64,000 nucleotides of DNA from NCBI GenBank assembly GCA_900074885.1, contig FJUW01000030.1, positions 458,307-522,306 on the forward strand, in the 5' to 3' direction. Made by a program: the position numbers and the translations under genes. The stretch comes from Rhynchosporium graminicola. Lineage: Eukaryota; Ascomycota; Leotiomycetes; Helotiales; Ploettnerulaceae. The first letter of the stretch is position 1. Every line of letters begins with the position of its first letter. A model generated the notes under the pieces. It worked only from the letters and a program-made list of their open reading frames with translations. It did not search any database and was not told the origin of the DNA. Shown here in pieces: positions 22,572 to 34,578 of the stretch.

Positions 22572-24465
22572 ATGTTGGCACGACTGCGACGATTTTGTAG
22601 CCCGGCACTGGCGACCCAGACCACGCACCGGGTTCTGGCGGTAGCAACCAGCAGAAAAGCACTTCATACAGCCCCTTCTCTGGAAACTAAGTATCCAAAA
22701 GACTGTGAGCATGATATACATCCCATGAAGGATCTTTTTGCTTATTGCAACAGCGACTGATCCTTATCTCTATACTACCGGCCGCTGGCTGAATCGTGAT
22801 AAGCTACAACGCGAAGCCCGCTACATCAAGTTCGACTTTCCCGCACTATGCACACAGGCTGTGAATGCATGCCCCGGAGCCACAAAAGTCATTCGGTATG
22901 AGAAGAAGGAGGGAGGTTTCAATAGAGTCTTCATTCTATACTTGGACAATGGAGTGCGCGTCGTTGCTAGAGTACCATTCCGTATTGCAGGTCCGCGAAG
23001 ATTGGCCACCAACTCCGAAGTGGCCACTATGGCTTACAGTATGATGATATCGCACTCAAAAGATTTCTGAGTCATCGGCTGATCCAATCTCCAGTGAGGT
23101 CATATACAAAGATTCCCGTCCCAAAAGTTCTTGACTGGAGCGACGACGATAGTAATTCTATCGGAACTGAGTACATCATCATGGAACACGTGCCTGGAGT
23201 TCAGCTACACGAGAAATGGCCTTCCATGAGTCCTCATCAACATATGCTGTGTGTCAAAAGAGCGACCTTTATGGTGACTGAGATGGCAAAACTTCCATTT
23301 CCAGCTTACGGAAGTCTATATTTCGCCGATGCGCCTATCGATCCGACGTCAAAAATTGAATTTGTGAATGGTTTCTGCATAGGGCCTCACTGTGGCACAC
23401 GATACTGGGACTGTAACGCTGGAGAGACTCGGTCCTACGAAGAGAGGCCCCCCAACAGAGGTCCATGTAAGTTGATGTCTTTCCGGGAAAACCGTCATAA
23501 GATTGTAACCGCGGACAACGCTAACATGCATTTCGCTAGGGACGGATCTACAATCCTATTGCTCTGGCCTGATTGATAACGGCTTCTCACGAATTCCAAA
23601 GGACAACAACCGGGTAGATGAGCTACCTTACCGTGGGTCCGTGCAAGAGCATCTCCGTCTCCTGAGCATCAGCGAGAAAGTAATTGCCGAATTGATCAAA
23701 GCCCCGATGATCCAAAAAGTGGCCAGTCCAACTTTGCTTCACCCAGACATCCACAAAAGAAACATTTACGTCTCGGAGGACGATCCTTCCCTCGTGACCG
23801 CAATTATCGATTGGCAATCTACCAGTATCGAACCTACATTCGTATACGCGAATGAGACACCGGATTTAGTTGAAGATTCCACAGCTGACATCCCAATATT
23901 AGAAGAGTTGATGTCATCACCAGGAGAACACCCTTCAAACGTGGATACATCTGAGGGAACTGTGGTAGGTCCGGAAGAAGCAGCAAGGAAAAGACACGAA
24001 AAAGATGTCTTGACATGCAAGCAAACCTTTGAAGTTATATTAATAGGCTTCGTTCGAAAACTCCATGATGCCAGGGCAATGGATCAAACTCTGCTCAGGC
24101 CTTTCGGCTACTGCGATGCATCTTGGAGAGACAGTGCGGCAGTTCTACGTCAAGAACTGATCGAGCTCTCGCAACACTGGACCGAGCTGGGGCTTCCTGG
24201 GTCTTGTCCGTACCAACCTACGCCAGAAGAGCTCAACGAGCACGCAAAGCAGTACGAGGATTTCGAAAGCATGCAGCAGTTGAAAATGTTCCTGAAGCGT
24301 GCCTTGGACGCGGATTCGGACGGATGGGTCCCCGCCGAGAACTGGGCAGGTGCAACGAAAGAGCATCGAAAAGTCTTCTCGCTGTGGATGGAGAGTATCA
24401 GGGAGTCTGGGGGTAGTGAAGACCGTGCCAGAAAACTTTGGCCTTTTGACCAGGTGAACGGATAA
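22572..24465 (+). CDS. AIM9-like mitochondrial aminoglycoside-phosphotransferase-fold protein
   Basis: Four exons (22572-22704, 22754-23038, 23095-23466, 23540-24465) give 571 residues with consistent phase. The first 35 residues are Arg/Ser/Ala-rich without acids (MLARLRRFCSPALATQTTHR), a typical mitochondrial presequence. The body has the APH/choline-kinase-like fold: nucleotide-binding lobe with GGFNRVF and VARVPF, hinge EYIIMEHVPG, catalytic loop HPDIHKRN (H331, D333, N338) and metal-binding IIDWQ (D354). The family in yeast is Aim9/Fmp29, a mitochondrial protein with unknown substrate; ascomycetes have many paralogues. The catalytic residues look intact, so kinase-like activity is possible but unproven. 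Confidence 0.85.
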
Positions 24466-25956
24466 TGCATATGTCGGGCCTGGCGCATACCCCACCAGGC
24501 CACTCGCCATGTAGAGGGTGTTTTGAGCGTTTTGATGGCATGGGCCGATTGTTTTGAAAAAGTGGGTTGCGACAAGATGAAATGTATACATACCCTCTTG
24601 TTCCTACTTTCGGCGTTCTAAAATCAAAGTAGAATGATGAGCGTCTTCCAGTTCAAAGCACTACCTATGGCCCATTCGAGAATTTGATGGAGTATCTAGG
24701 TTAAGGATCCATGGAAGGCTGAGACAGAAATTCACGTTGAGGTTGAGTGATCGTTCGTGGCGATGTACGCAGGGGTAATCATCTTTGTAGAACTGAATCT
24801 ATGGTTGCCTGGTCGGGAATGTGGAATTTGCTTGACATTGGGGCAGCAGGTATCATAGAGGAGATGTTTGTAAGTGCAGGTGAAGCTTCTGTAAAGCTTG
24901 TGGCATATGATAGTGACTGCGAGATGTGAGGGTCGGTTGGAAGTTCGGATGCTGGGTCAGAGGTTTGTTTAGTATGACGATAAGGAAGTAGAGAGGGATT
25001 GAAGTCTTAGGGGGGGGAATGTGTGGTGAAGTTCTGGACAAGCTTTACTCGGTTTTTTTTCGTATGAGACGTGAAGAGAGAATGTGTTTCTTGATGAGTT
25101 ATGTTCTAAGCTCAGATGTAGCTAAACGTTGAGAAATAACACTTGCACGACAACAACAATCAGACAATAAACCTTTTGCTTCCCTCGTTTATGTAGACAC
25201 TAGAAGATTTTCAAATACTCGGTAGTATCTGACTTTGGTTTTAAGTGAATACGCCTATCTCCCTGCCACTCGACAGAGGAAAAAAAGCAATTTGTCCTTG
25301 CAGAGTTTCGGCGAGATCTTCGGTCTGCTCTTTTGTAATTTCTTCTCCTAGTAGGGTGGGAATTGATATATATTGACACGAAAGAACACTGATAACTTTT
25401 TATACTAATCAAATCAGAGACCTTGGGCACTCACTTATGGTGTTGCCTCAAATGAACGATCTTCGGCCAAGACTTTTATGAAGTGTTTGAGCCCGAATGT
25501 CCCGGAGAGTAATTTCGGAAACTCTGTTTCAGCGGGGAGTACATTAGTCTGTGGAAGCATGACGATATAAACGTGACGAGATTTTGGGAATTCACGTATT
25601 GCTGTTATGTTGAGCTAGACCTGACGCTACTAAGCGAATATCCAGACCCCGAACTCCTCTTTTGGATATCGGCTCTGAAGTTTCGATACGACTAGCTCTG
25701 CGTCAGGAACTGACAGCAAAGATTTGGTGAGATTTAGAATTGACGATTTAATATCTCACAGCCTCATTTGCTAGCAAGAGGCAAATAATTGTGATTGGAG
25801 CCAAATATAGCATCGTTGCCTGACTAGAGAACTTCATGCCTCCCAAGCTCGCAGGTTCTTGGAATTCACTACTTTCACTAGCTTTGTAACTCCAAACAGG
25901 TTATATTCAAAGGCTTCCTACTTTCACCTGAAGAATTCACCGATGTCAACCAACCT
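24466..25956. other. Intergenic region
   Basis: 1.5 kb in which I see no gene. A 148-codon frame on the minus strand overlaps the end of the AIM9-like gene and is a shadow of it. No repeats or RNA genes were recognised. Confidence 0.45.
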
Positions 25957-27196
25957 ATGAATATCTTAAGTCAGGCCGCATCTCCAGATCAACAAAACCT
26001 CCCACGAGTCTCCAGCAGCTCCATATCAAACACTTCACCACTCTCTTTCAGGAGCCACAACTATACCACCGCGACTACTGTTACAACAGCGGTAATGTCT
26101 TCAACTATTCTCATCCTTCCCACAAGCATAAGCGTGAAGGATAAAAGGCCCACAACTCCAAATGCGGCCGGCCCATCCAAGTTTAAGCCTGAGATCATTG
26201 ATATCTCCGATGACATGGTATGTCTCTTAACAATAAAGGTGAACAAGACTGACCACAACTTTTGCGTAGGACGCTCCTCCTGAAAGTGCCGAATCAAACA
26301 AGCGTAGAATGGATCATGATCATCACGAAGCTACTCCCAGCAAAATCGTCAAGAAAGAGCCTGCCGAAACTCCGAGCTTAGACTTACAGGCCAACAGCAG
26401 CGGTGAAGCGCACCCAAGGCTTGTAGGAGATACCGCTATGAAATCTAATAAGCTATCTGGCGTTATGGCAGTCATCAATGAGGTTCAGAATGAGAATGAG
26501 GACTTGAAGCAACAATTGAGAGACGCCAAAGCAGAAGTCCAAACCATGAAGCTCAGTCATACAACACAAGTTGAGCAGTTGAATGCCGCTATTACTCAGT
26601 TGAATACTGAGTTATCCTCTCGGCCAGCAATCAACATAGAGACAACAGAAGCTGACACTGTCGACGAAACCCGTGATGCTCATGTTATCCTTCGGCAGAC
26701 CATTCTCGGAGCAAAGACGGAACTGAACCGGCTTCTGTATATGCTCAACCTTACCATGATGCAATGGGGAAGTGCCAGTATGAGAATTGCTTATTTCGTC
26801 CACTTATTCCGCAAAAACAAGTTATCTCAGCAACTATCGCCCACTTCCACTTCTTCTTTGTGCAATCAGCAATCCGGCGCCTACTATGTCCCGAAGCAGC
26901 TCTACGATATCATTATGGACGATGCCAGTCCCGGCGTCCTATCTAGAATCACTTCAGAGTTTGAACCTATTCGAGCTGTCTATGAAGCAGAAATCACAGA
27001 ATCCAAGCGATCGTACGGAATCATGGCAGAATCGCGTGGTTATAGCATTGAGGAGTTAGAGTTGATGAGCCGCGGCCGAGGTGAGATTAGCAGCAAGGCT
27101 GAGGCCACTTATGCGTCGTCTCACCCGGGATCAACCCAAGGCGTGACTGGCGAGAAGAATGTTATCTCTGAGCAGAATCTCAACATTCAGGATTAA
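25957..27196 (+). CDS. Hypothetical coiled-coil protein
   Basis: Two exons (25957-26217 and 26270-27196) around a 52-bp intron (GTATGT...GCGTAG) give 395 residues from the first ATG; a Met at 26095 is an alternative start. I do not recognise a family. Visible features: Ser/Thr-rich N-terminus, a KKEP-containing segment after the intron like a sumoylation-type site, a coiled coil around residues 140-200 rich in Gln/Glu/Lys, a region with YYVPKQLYDIIMDD, and a Gly/Ser-rich tail. The style suggests a nuclear protein of lineage-restricted distribution. A frame this long with a clean intron is unlikely to be chance. Confidence 0.6.
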
Positions 27197-27416
27197 GCTA
27201 CTCAAGTATCACACTCCAAAGGAGCAAATTCGGGGATTCTCTACTTAATCCGCAATTTGAGCGAGGAATATGTAAATATTGCAATGAAGGATGGATTAGG
27301 AAGGATAGGATCGGTCCAGACAAGCCTTTTACCTGTAACCACTCCGTTAAGATTGCCATATAATTTTGCTTAAGAGTTGATGCCACATTCAATTTGCTCA
27401 AAGAAGTGAATCGGGT

Positions 27417-28712
27417 ATGTTCAGGCAGAAACCGAAAAGACCGCTCCTAACACTGACTAGCATCAAAAATAATTTACACACCGTCGTTCTTCCACCGATC
27501 GATTTTGCAACTCCGAACAGCAACATTCACTTTGGCTACCTGCACCAACTCCCTGCCCTACCCACGTCAGAGTACGAGTACTCTCCATCAGATCTCCATG
27601 ACGAGTACGAGGATCTTCTCAGAAGGAGCAATTCAGCCGATGCGCTGTTTTTGTTGTTGAACTCACCTCCTGAATTCAAACTCCACTTATCAGCTACCAA
27701 CGTTCATGTAAGCTACTTAACTATTTCACGTGAGCTGCCAATGCTAATTATCCTCAAGGATATCTGCTACAACCACGATTCACACCCAATGGCGGACAAC
27801 TCAAGAAATGCTGCCCCGGAGCCGGAGCATCAAAGCCGGCTACAAACTCCGCACAACCATAAGTTACAGCAGCAAGGTATGACTTCAAAATCCTCCGAGA
27901 AGAGAAAGACGAGCCAGGATTATGACGAGGACAGTATTGACGACCTGAAAGGTAAGAAACCCTAACGAGTCAAGGAGCCATCTCTCGTTACTATGGCAAA
28001 CGAGGACTCTGTATCTGACAAGTCTAGCACATCTTTCCATATAAAAGAAAAATCCGACAACGAATCTGAGGATGGCAACGCTGCCCTCAAGCCTCTGTCC
28101 GCTCAACAAATCAAGAAAGAAACAGATCCCAAAACTGAACTCTGGGTGATCATATCCAGCTGCTGCTCTAGATTTCTAATTTGCCGCTGATGACTTTTTA
28201 CAAGATCTTTAATTGTTGCTCGACTAATCTCGATTACTGTTTTTCGTTCAGGTGTACGAATCTTGCAAAAGCTAAATTCTGAGAGACAGCGAAGAAAGCG
28301 AGTCGAGCAACAATTTGGGGGATGTCGTGAAGGTTCACCAGCAGAATTTTAGGAATTTAGAGCAGCAGCTGGATGTAGTCGCACAAGATGCCAAGGTCAA
28401 TATCATGATTGCGAATGGAAATCCTCCTGAGCATTATACGACCGGCCGAGGACGCCTGATCGAACTTTACCGAGAGTTCCGAAAGTTTATCAATGAGAAG
28501 AAGGACATAGGTCCGGAGATCCTCGATAAATACTTCCGTGAGGCAGGTTTCCAATAGAGACAGGAACTCTATCAAAGTCCGAAAGCCACAACGCATCAGA
28601 AATCTCATCATCGCTATCTGATATCGATGAGGAACTTTCTGCATTTGGGCGCAGAGTCAACGCCAGGGATATTGCGATCAGAAAGGCTATAGCCGCTGAC
28701 CTAAACATATAG
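27417..28712 (+). CDS. Hypothetical protein with uncertain exon structure
   Basis: A chain of coding-like segments follows gene 25957-27196 by 220 bp on the same strand. A frame from 27417 reads to a TAA at 27962 and resumes in the same frame; splicing out 27952-28047 (GTAAGA...AAAAG) removes the stop in phase. Another possible in-frame intron is 27708-27758. A donor at the TGGGTGATC near 28144 and the acceptor at about 28250 lead towards a second block (about 28288-28509, with LEQQLDVVAQDAKVNIM), and a 52-bp intron from GTCCGG joins that to a last block ending at 28712 (SDIDEELSAFGRRVNARDI). The junction near 28250 does not resolve cleanly, so the gene may be partly decayed. The protein is charged, with KKE motifs and coiled-coil propensity, like its neighbour. 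No family recognised. Confidence 0.4.
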
Positions 28713-29682
28713 CGTAAGGACCAATTCCCCGTCAAACTCGAGATTTGCTAACATATATGCGGCTTAAAGATGGACAAAGTAACACAAATGACTGATTCAT
28801 GCTCTTGAGCACGATTGTTTTTGCCTGTCTATTCGCGGCAATGAATTATGATCAGAATGCTACCACCTTCTACTTTTCTCTCGGCCTCAGCTATTGCTTT
28901 CCTTCGGTAGTTCCTTTCTTATTTCTTTTTTCATTTACATCGAGGGCATAGTGGTGGATGGTTTGAGAGACGGAGATGGAGGATTCGCAGCAATCTCTGC
29001 TCAGCATCACTTCGAGCTTCGCTCTTGCTCATCGGTTCTATGCACTTTCTTTTCTTCTCCATTGTCTTCTCGACTGAGAAGAGTCAGGAAATGGGAATAC
29101 TTGGAGTGGAATCGAATGGATTTAGAGCAATAATAAGTTAGCATGACTGCTGGCACTAACCAAAGTAGTGAACTTGAACAATTTGCACCGAATCAACTCG
29201 TGAGATCAATAGCCACACATCTATTCCTGGACTGATCGATCATGAATACAAGCAAGTGTACATAATATGCTTGACAGCTGCACGAATGTCAGCGACATTG
29301 TCCCCGAATATTATCATCACTTAGAAACTCAAGCGGTAATTCACACGCTCTATCTTGACAGCCTTCGCACCGATCCATCTCCTTCCTTCCGAAATCGCTT
29401 CTCCCCAAAATGTTTCCTGTCTCGTTGATATCTAGTGATAGTGCCGTTGTTTACCAATGATCTGAAACTGGTAAGGCACAATCACTGTATCCACCAAAAT
29501 ATACAGAAGAGGTGTGACGTTGATAGACTACGTCGAGAGTAACATCGTCAATAGAGTTTGATTTGCGGGCCGACAACTGTTCTTCCTCTGGTTCTGCGGG
29601 AATTAACTACACTTGTCCTGTTCTGGAGAATATTTCCCAATGTTGGCTCATTATTCGGACAGTGTGAAAAAGTGAGTCTTGA
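28713..29682. other. Intergenic region
   Basis: About 1 kb between convergent hypothetical genes. No coding frame, repeat or RNA gene could be supported. Confidence 0.4.
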
Positions 29683-30194
29683 TCAGAGTTGCAGGAAATT
29701 ACTGATGCGAATAGCTTGACTTGCAATATCGTTGTCCTCTTGTCTTGCCTTTCTCCAAAATATGATATAATCTTCCTTCGCATCTATGATTTCAGAGTTA
29801 CGCACTCGGCCCTCTGTCTCTCTAGTAAATGGCGACGAAATAGCCAAGTTGCTTGAGCTTGTACCTGTTCTCTTCTGTTGCTTGAGTGTATTGATTCTAT
29901 GCTCGCTGTAAGGTCTTGTTCCTGGCTCTTAGGTGTCCATTAGGTGTCAAATTTCTCCCAACGATCCTTCAGATACTCACTGCTTAGAAGCGCTCGTGTA
30001 TGCATAATATAAAATACCGCTGGTACCGGTGGTTCATCACCAAACACGGATCTGAAGGCTCCAGAGACCTTTCTCTTACTAGCCTCGTTATCTCCTGCTG
30101 GGAGAGTATCGCTGATTGAGACAAAGATCAACCCTGTGCCACAAAATTCTTTCAGGATTTCACGCGGAGAGTTGAAAGAGAACGTACAAGGCAT
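29683..30194 (-). CDS. Hypothetical small protein
   Basis: Two exons (30194-29981 and 29927-29683) around a 53-bp intron with a perfect GTGAGT donor, a CTAAT branch-like site and an AAG acceptor give 152 residues in phase. Without splicing the first frame stops inside the intron, so the intron is needed. The N-terminal half is globular-looking (ILKEFCGTGLIFVSISDTLP, VPAVFYIMHTRALL); the second half is hydrophilic, ending DYIIFWRKARQEDNDIASQA. A further 3' intron from a GTAATT near 29697 could alter the last residues. No family is recognised and no targeting signal is seen. Confidence 0.5.
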
Positions 30195-30454
30195 TGTGCG
30201 TTTCTTTATGTCTTAACCTTTTTTTGTCAGAGACCAGGCCTCTGCCAATCAACACCTTTTTCCGAAACATTTGGTAACAAGCAGAACAATGGACTTATAT
30301 TCCATATATCAACCAACACTTTCTTGCTCTGAATATGTCCCCCCTTGCTCAAACACATTCATACCTTCCAACATCTCCCCATCAAACTCAATTCAAATCC
30401 AACAAACCAAGCAAAACTCAGCCCAACCTAAGGACATCACTCGAGAATCCCAAA

Positions 30455-30655
30455 ATGTGCTACAAACAAATCCACAAATACACCGTCTGTTCACACGGCG
30501 AGTTTCATAGCATCCGCCGCTGTCAATGGCGCGATTGCGACGGACCCGGGCGTGAAGAAGTCCACGTCCCCGTTCCAGGACGGTGTCAGCAATGCGAGTG
30601 GGCCGCCGAGAATATCAGCAGTTCGAATCCGAGACAAAATGGGATAAGAAGGTAG
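30455..30655 (+). CDS. Small cysteine-rich protein, 66 residues, MC-x-K type
   Basis: Uninterrupted frame with the same start pattern and ATG context as the gene at 21391: MCYKQIHKYTVCSHGE, then RRCQWRDCDG and GRCQQCEWA. Cysteines are spaced C-x9-C-x-H and C-x4-C and C-x2-C, suggesting one small zinc site. The downstream half is Ser/Asn/Arg-rich. The pair are likely distant relatives within an abundant, undescribed class of fungal mini-proteins. Function unknown; no signal peptide. Confidence 0.6.
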   Translation: MCYKQIHKYTVCSHGEFHSIRRCQWRDCDGPGREEVHVPVPGRCQQCEWAAENISSSNPRQNGIRR

Positions 30656-31252
30656 GAGATAGGCTGGACCTGTTGCCGATTATGTAAGATGGAATAGGAT
30701 GAATCAAAATTTTCGCAAATAGGATTGTGCTATATGCTGTAATGATGAATAAGATTGATTTAAGCCGAACTTGAAAGCAGGGGGAATGTTAAATGCCTGT
30801 TCTTGTCATTTTGAGTTGTTGATAGGCCTTGATGATCGTTGATGTTGGGAGAAGCAACTGTGAATAGTTGGGCGATCGTTCTCGCGAAACTCTAATAGAA
30901 AAAAAACATATCGCTGGAACACAATTCACAAGAATAATCCTTACGGCCTTTGAGTTCTGGATGTATCAAGCAACATACGAACAGAGAAGTTAGCTCTAAG
31001 ATTGAGTAGCTCATTTTTGCCAGTTTGCCCTCTTATAACGCCCAGGCAGCCAGTACCGAGCAGTAAGATCGCTACAAAAGTATACTCAATGGCCGCTAAA
31101 GTAATATGATTCTAAATAATGCCAAGGTGCAATCAAATATCTGATACCGAACAAGTCTTTTCTAGGTATGTAAAGCCAAATGTTGCTTTTCTAGCATTTA
31201 CCTTACATAACCATGAATCTATGTCATCTCGAGTCTTTCAAGCGGAGCACTG
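30656..31252. other. Intergenic region
   Basis: 0.6 kb non-coding between the small cysteine-rich gene and the kinase relic. Nothing recognised. Confidence 0.4.
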
Positions 31253-34200
31253 TCACCTTCCCGCCTCCTCAGCGTACTCATAAACCTCCAGTACCTGACC
31301 ACAAGTATGGCAAAAATCCATCGTAGGCTCTCCTAGATCAAAGATCGGCAATTTTCTCTTTTCCGGCTCCCTACTCAGCATCAACAGCGCAGCATCCAAT
31401 CCATCGACCTTCGGCACTAAATTGAAATTTGTCTCGAATGTCCAGAAGAAATTTTCGTAAATGCGAAACCATCCAGCTCCTCCCTTAGATGTTTCGACCA
31501 TTGAAAACGCGATCTATCGTCTCGTGATAGGCACCATTGCCGTCAGTATTCCGGGCTCGGAACTCGGCGAATTCCTCAACGTTACATTTACAGCCACAGA
31601 GTACGGTGAGCATCTCCGTGAAGACACAAACGAGAGAGAAAACATCGGCTGCACGGCCATGGACGTCTTGCTCCCAGACTTCCGGAGCACAATATTTTAG
31701 GTGTGCGGTGGGTGTGGGTGTCTGTTTGGCTGTGCTGTGATCAAGAGATTTGAAAGATCTTGATATGCCGAAGTCTGCTATATAGACTCTGTATCCATAT
31801 TTAGCAAGCGGGTGCTTCCTGACGAGGATATTGCCTGGTTTTATGTCGAGATGTTTTCGTGCCGTAGAATGTATGTAGCGTAATGCATCTGCTAGACATC
31901 CAAAGAAGCTCCACATGGAAGAAATGGCTGGCTGCAGTGGTATTTGAGTCGTGGCACCTCGATTCTTCAGATCGCATGTCTCCTGCACGAGATCATGCAC
32001 TTCTTCCAGAAAGACTGATAGATCGCAGTCCGCCACAGGATATAGTAGCACCGAGAATCTCTTCCCTTGTAGATAACTCCCAACAAGCTGGATCATGTGT
32101 GGAGGCCGTAGGTTTTGCAGATGCTCCACCTCGATTAGAGCTTCTTCGACTGTCATCCGCCAGCCACAAAGCATCTTTTTTTTTCGCAAGCAAGATCCTG
32201 CGACACTGGATTTTGTCAACTTGTGCCGTCATACTTGGGCCGATCGCACCCATCCCTTCAAATGGTAGTTATCCGCCCTTAGTATATTCGACATCTGAGA
32301 AACAAGTCAGAATGTAAGTAGAGCTCAGGTCCATGTCCCAAATGTGATCTTCGAGCTCTGAGATGCTTTATTCTCGAGACTTACGCTGACCTCCGTTCTC
32401 CTTGCCCGACCAGTTCAGCTCTTGATCTAGGAGCTAGAAAAATTCCTTCTGATGTACTGCCTTTAGATAACCCGATAATGGGTTACTCACCGTCTCTACA
32501 GCTGCGTTGTTTATATTCGCCACGAGCGAAGACTTTGCACTATAGTATGCAGGAGGCTGCTGTGATGATGTCGGAGAACGATGAGATAGTCCACTGTAGA
32601 AACCTAAAGAGAACTTGGTCGCCACAGGTCCACTTGCTCTCAAAGATGATCGAGCACTCTGATACGAGGCGAAAGATTGTCCAGGACGGGCGGTTTCTCT
32701 GCTGGGGCGGTTTTGGGGCTCGAATTGCTTCACATCTATCATTATCTCTTGCAAACGCGAGCTGAGTTCTTGCTCTCTCCCTTCGAACTCACTCACTGTT
32801 GTTACTAAATTTCGTTCTATGACCGATTCGCCTAGACTTCTTACTTCTATCTCTTCATCTTTTAATACATCGGACCGGTGAATCTCTTGGTTAGATATCC
32901 AGCCCGTCCTCAAAATGTGCAGATATGGACATTGTTTTGCAGATGTGCAATAGCCCTGTCAAATATTAGCCAAGGTAAATATCATCCTGACAACCTACCC
33001 TCTTAACATCTTTGCATATGGCGACTCTGGCGCTCTGTATATCATGACTGAAAGGGCAGCTCGGGCCTTGCATACATGCATGCTCCTTGCCAGTTTGGCT
33101 TCCATAGAATGTCTGATCTTCTTGTTTCCGCCAATTTGTGCTTGAGAGAGTCAAAAGGAGGGTTCATGGACTCCAAATATACTGGACTCTCTTGACCGGC
33201 TCCGATTCCCATTGAAGACATCTCCTTTTCCTTCCACAGGTATTCGGTCTCTTTCCAAATATGTCTCTCGAGATATTGCTCTAGCCATGCGAACTCGGAT
33301 TGTCTTGACTTTATACTTATATGAAAGGATGCCACAGACTGCAACCAGATCAACACCAGTTTTTCAATCTCCAGAGACGCAATTTGAGTACTCTTATCTC
33401 TCAAAGTCAAGCTCAGCATCGCAAAGTCTTCAACACTCAATTGAGCTACAAAATACGAACGTCTATCCCATGCCGATGAGCGATCTTGAAATAGGGAAAA
33501 TATGGCCAGAATTTAAGCGAAAATCCATTTGGCATTGCTGTCGACAACAATAGCTGTCTGGTTAGACAGCAGGAATTCCTTCAAATCCTCGTCTTGATTC
33601 GGCGGTTGGTGGTCAGCGAGTAAGGATACTTCATCTGCCACGTTTAAGATTGTCAGGCAAAAGATATGAGGTCCTTAGTGCTGTCTCGGACTCGAGGGGA
33701 TTCCGTAGCCTTATCCTCTCGGCGTCACAAAACGATATTGAATGGACCAATGTCGGGATTTTCAAAGACAAAATAGCCGAATATCGATGAGGATCAAAAT
33801 AGGAGGGTATAGTACCGAAGCCTGGAGAATCTAAACAATCTATCACTGTAATGCCCCGCTCTTGCAACCTACAAGGCTCAGCCGCAAAAAGGGCCTGGCT
33901 GTACACAGCCAGTCAGAAAAAGTGGTGGCTTGCATACTGCAGGTCGCAGACCCATGTTCTTGGCCCAGCCTGATTGATGGTAGTACTGTTATGAAATTGT
34001 ACGCGCCCGGTATTTGGAGAGAAGATGTTTGATGTTGGAGCTCTTTGGGAAGGAGAAGTATCTGAGTAGTGAAGCACCCTACCGATATGGCCAAGTGCTA
34101 AACAGCTCAAATAGCGCAAGGGGGCATGGCAGGGCGATACCAGGCTTAAGTCCAAATCAGACTCGGGATAAAACTTGTTGGGAGTAAATCCCACCCGAGT

Positions 34201-34300
34201 CCAGTTATGAGGTATCCGGATGGAGTAGAGTGATGAAATGAATCGACTCTTTTCAGCAGTTATCGATTTAAGAATCTCTTAACTCTGACTCCGCCCATGA
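31253..34300 (-). pseudogene. Decayed gene for a CCCH zinc-finger plus Ser/Thr protein kinase
   Basis: Read right to left: an N-terminal region (about 34290-33630, one intron GTATGC...TTGTAG at about 33937-33870), a middle block (33440-33060), a pair of CCCH fingers (CMQGPSC-PFSH at about 33090-33047 and GYC-TSAKQC-PYLH at about 32956-32916, joined over an intron), a coiled-coil/Ser-rich linker, and a kinase domain at 32260-31253 with HLDIKPGN (31858-31829), ADFG (about 31780) and CAPEVW. Catalytic motifs are intact but the frame is not: an in-frame TAA at 32270-32268, another TAA near 33517, a shift in an A9 run (T9 at 32176-32184 on the plus strand), a further shift near 31505 and one near 33130. 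Kinase subdomain XI continues in another frame (MLSREPEKR). Some breaks could be missed introns, but not all. Confidence 0.6.
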
Positions 34301-34578
34301 TCATTCAAAGACGGCCACTTGACTCGGACGTTCGACTTCTCAAGCCTGGGTACATTTGCAAGTGTTTAAGTACTGATAATTAAGATCCCTAGATCGATCA
34401 GCTGAGAAGGAGGCCGGAAAATCCTATATTGAAAGATTATAATTGAAGCTCTATACGAAGCTCTAAACGCAAGTGCCTATGGCGGGGTATCAGCTAAGAA
34501 GAAGACAATCATAAACTCATAAAGGCAAGCGACTCAATATGCAGCTCCTGCAACAACCATCACAAGTACCACAACAAT

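Noticed and set aside
24145..24591. 148-codon minus-strand frame overlapping the end of the AIM9-like gene
   Set aside because: Antisense to conserved coding sequence, no domain or signal, and no splice context.
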